Shown here one piece after another: positions 59,283-60,947 of a stretch of 60,947 bases of DNA. The notes under the pieces are model-generated. The model was not told where the DNA came from. It saw nothing but the letters and a program-made list of their open reading frames with translations, and did no database searches. Position 1 is the stretch's first letter. Each line of letters opens with the position of its first letter. The stretch lies in assembly GCA_964534175.1 (NCBI GenBank), contig CAZHNS010000012.1:1-60947 (forward strand), in the 5' to 3' direction. The position numbers and the translations under genes are program-made. Origin of the DNA: JAFGHJ01 sp964534175 (GTDB taxonomy: Bacteria > Hydrothermota > UBA3072).

Positions 59283-60947
59283 CTGGCGAATTTTATGATT
59301 CTGTCTTTCAAGCTTTTTTTATCCATGTTAATTGATTCAAAGAGTTTATCCTTCTCGCCATGTTCGATAAAACGGTCAGGTATACCAATTCTTAAAACTT
59401 CTCTTTTTAAGGATTCCCTGTTAAGAAGTTCTAAAACTGCGCTGCCGAAACCTCCGCTTACAGCATTTGTCTCTACCGTTACTATTTTTTTACTTTTTTT
59501 CGAAAGACTCGAGATGGTTTTTTCGTCTAAAGGTTTAACGAATCTTACATCAACTACTGTGGAATTAATGCTCCCTAGTTCTTTGGCAATTTCAAGTATT
59601 TCGTAAACAATAGGCCCTATAGTTAAAATAAGAATATCCTTTCCTTTCTTTAAGATTTCTGCTTTACCGATAGGAATAGGTTTTATTTCAGGAGGATTCT
59701 TTACTCCAACGGACTGCCCTCTCGGGTAGCGTATAGCCGACGGCCCATCGGTATTAAGAAGAGCAGTTTTGAACATTCTTTTGAGTTCTACTTCATCTCT
59801 GGGAGCCATTATCAACATATTTGGTATTATTCTTAAATAGGATAGATCAAAAACTCCATGATGCGTCGGTCCGTCTCCCGGTGAGAACCCTGCTCTATCC
59901 AAACATAAAATTACCGGTAATTTCTGTAGAGCTATGTCATGGATTATCTGGTCAAATGCTCTCTGGAGAAAAGTTGAGTATATTGCTACTACCGGACGCA
60001 GGCCCTCAGCAGCAAGTGCACCGGCAAGGGTGACCGCATGTTGTTCTGCTATACCAACATCAAAAAATCTTTCAGGGAATTTATCTTTGAAAGCTGCTAA
60101 GCCGGTACCTTCTGTCATAGCTGCTGTTATTGCGACTATATCCTCATTTTTTTCTGCTTCATTTACAATTGCTTCACCGAAAACTTCTGAGTATTTTTTT
60201 GGTCCTTTCTTTTTTCTGACTTTCCCTGTGTTGCATTCAAAGGGTCCCACTCCGTGGAAAAGAGCCGGATTTTTGCACGCAGGCTCATATCCCTTACCTT
60301 TTTCCGTAATAATATGTAAAAGTTTGGCTTTCTTTATCTTTTTAACTTTAGAAAGAATCATAAGCAGTTCATTTATATTGTGCCCGTCAATTGGACCATA
60401 ATAAGATAGCCCAAGTTCTTCGAATATAATATTGGGAACAATTAGGTTCTTTAAGCCAATATGTAATTTTTCTGCGGCATGAGCTGCTTTTTTATTTATT
60501 CCCGCGGGTAATTTCTCTATAAGATTCCATGCGTCTTCCATGATGAGGTTGTAGATTTCGGCTGATTGTAATCTGGTTAGATATTCCCTGAAGCCTCCTA
60601 CGTTCTTTGCGATGGACATCTCATTATCATTCAGAATGATAAGCATATCTTTTTTCAGATAGCCGATTTGATTTAATCCTTCTAAAGCTATTCCTCCTGT
60701 TAAAGCTCCATCTCCGATAACAGCTACAACATCGTTGTCTTGACCCTTTTTATCCCTTGCGATTGCAAAGCCAAGAGCAGCTGACAGGGAGGTACTTGCA
60801 TGTCCAGTTCCAAAAGCATCATAAATCGACTCATCTCTTTTTAGAAAACCGCTTAATCCTCCGAATTTACGTAAAGTTTCAAATCCTTCTCTTCTTCCCG
60901 TCAGTAATTTGTACCCGTAAGCTTGATGTGAAACATCCCAGATTATT
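59279..60947 (-). CDS. dxs: 1-deoxy-D-xylulose-5-phosphate synthase, 5' end beyond the window
   Basis: The last about 555 residues of the thiamine-diphosphate enzyme that makes DXP from pyruvate and glyceraldehyde-3-phosphate, the entry to the MEP isoprenoid pathway. The frame is open from the right edge: DVSHQAYGYKLLTGRR, GTGHASTSLSAALGFAIARD, and the ThDP motif VIGDGALTGGIALEGLNQIG. MLIILNDNEMSIAKNVGG, FFDVGIAEQHAVTLAGALAA and DRAGFSPGDGPTHHGVFDL follow, all diagnostic. The internal ATG at 60646 is not the start. The C-terminal transketolase domain ends normally, overlapping lpxC by 4 nt. Confidence 0.95.
   Translation of the reverse strand, partial: IIWDVSHQAYGYKLLTGRREGFETLRKFGGLSGFLKRDESIYDAFGTGHASTSLSAALGFAIARDKKGQDNDVVAVIGDGALTGGIALEGLNQIGYLKKDMLIILNDNEMSIAKNVGGFREYLTRLQSAEIYNLIMEDAWNLIEKLPAGINKKAAHAAEKLHIGLKNLIVPNIIFEELGLSYYGPIDGHNINELLMILSKVKKIKKAKLLHIITEKGKGYEPACKNPALFHGVGPFECNTGKVRKKKGPKKYSEVFGEAIVNEAEKNEDIVAITAAMTEGTGLAAFKDKFPERFFDVGIAEQHAVTLAGALAAEGLRPVVAIYSTFLQRAFDQIIHDIALQKLPVILCLDRAGFSPGDGPTHHGVFDLSYLRIIPNMLIMAPRDEVELKRMFKTALLNTDGPSAIRYPRGQSVGVKNPPEIKPIPIGKAEILKKGKDILILTIGPIVYEILEIAKELGSINSTVVDVRFVKPLDEKTISSLSKKSKKIVTVETNAVSGGFGSAVLELLNRESLKREVLRIGIPDRFIEHGEKDKLFESINMDKKSLKDRIIKFAR

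Noticed and set aside
60644..60646. ATG 60646 as start of dxs
   Set aside because: The conserved ThDP-binding GDGALTGG and HQAYGYKLLTGRR lie upstream in the same frame, so the gene runs off the window.
1..60947. CRISPR array, tRNA or rRNA genes, IS element, integrase
   Set aside because: No regularly spaced direct repeats of CRISPR type, no tRNA cloverleaf or CCA-type ends, no rRNA-like sequence and no transposase or integrase motifs were found on reading.

Overview
The window looks like a chromosomal segment from an uncultured, low-GC, diderm bacterium. The diderm call rests on lpxC-fabZ-lpxA (lipid A synthesis), a TonB-dependent receptor and lipoproteins. The taxon is inferred only loosely: the gene mix (two-gene SUF-like system, archease and KptA, a Met-rich metal-stress protein, many small membrane proteins) resembles FCB-like candidate phyla, but no rRNA or marker gene settles it. 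Promoters are very regular: a TTGACA-like -35, a 16-nt spacer and a TA-rich -10. Several lie so close to the start codon that the mRNAs should be leaderless.

Layout. 1-2.4 kb: copper/metal stress (CopB-type ATPase, DUF302 protein, Met-rich Spy-like protein). 2.5-4.1 kb: aldo/keto reductase with no normal start codon and two small membrane proteins. 4.4-6.5 kb: GntR (YtrA-type) regulator plus ABC-2 exporter operon with a palindrome around its -10 box. 6.7-14.2 kb: ferredoxin, TonB-dependent receptor, geranylgeranyl-reductase-like flavoprotein, KptA RNA 2'-phosphotransferase and a SufC/SufB pair. 14.5-16.4 kb: a small coiled ORF, a broken receiver domain and a PurF paralogue with Ser in place of the catalytic N-terminal Cys.

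16.8-34.8 kb is the main feature: a two-gene, 18-kb Tc (ABC-type) toxin locus. The first gene encodes a TcB-TcC fusion of 2,560 residues: SpvB domain, FG-GAP repeats, TcB middle domain, RHS shell and core, then a variable C-terminal cargo of about 350 residues. The second encodes a giant TcA of about 3,402 residues: two extra N-terminal beta-sandwich domains, VRP1 region, neuraminidase-like domain, coiled shaft with Gly-rich channel tip, and TcB-binding end. By analogy with known Tc toxins, TcA would bind a target cell and form a syringe-like channel, and the TcB-TcC cocoon would feed the self-cleaved cargo through it. The cargo is not a family I recognise. It has an Arg/Ser-rich stretch followed by glycine-rich hydrophobic segments.

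34.8-61 kb is mostly housekeeping: EamA transporter, archease, DUF218 protein and pyrimidine-nucleoside phosphorylase; a 1,065-residue Cys-containing secreted protein; M23 peptidase; receiver-PATAN regulator; BatA/DUF58/pilin-like trio; MBL hydrolase and Mrp ATPase; a six-gene thiol-redox/Fe-S membrane operon that includes an overlooked 46-residue CxxC protein; a GT2 and YfhO-like pair; and a dxs-lpxC-fabZ-lpxA-deoC-flippase operon running off the right edge.

Intergenic regions carry short phrase-like dispersed repeats of several families, including a roughly 170-bp element present twice in opposite orientation (about 4.15-4.33 kb and 12.08-12.27 kb). No tRNA, rRNA, CRISPR array, transposase or integrase was seen.
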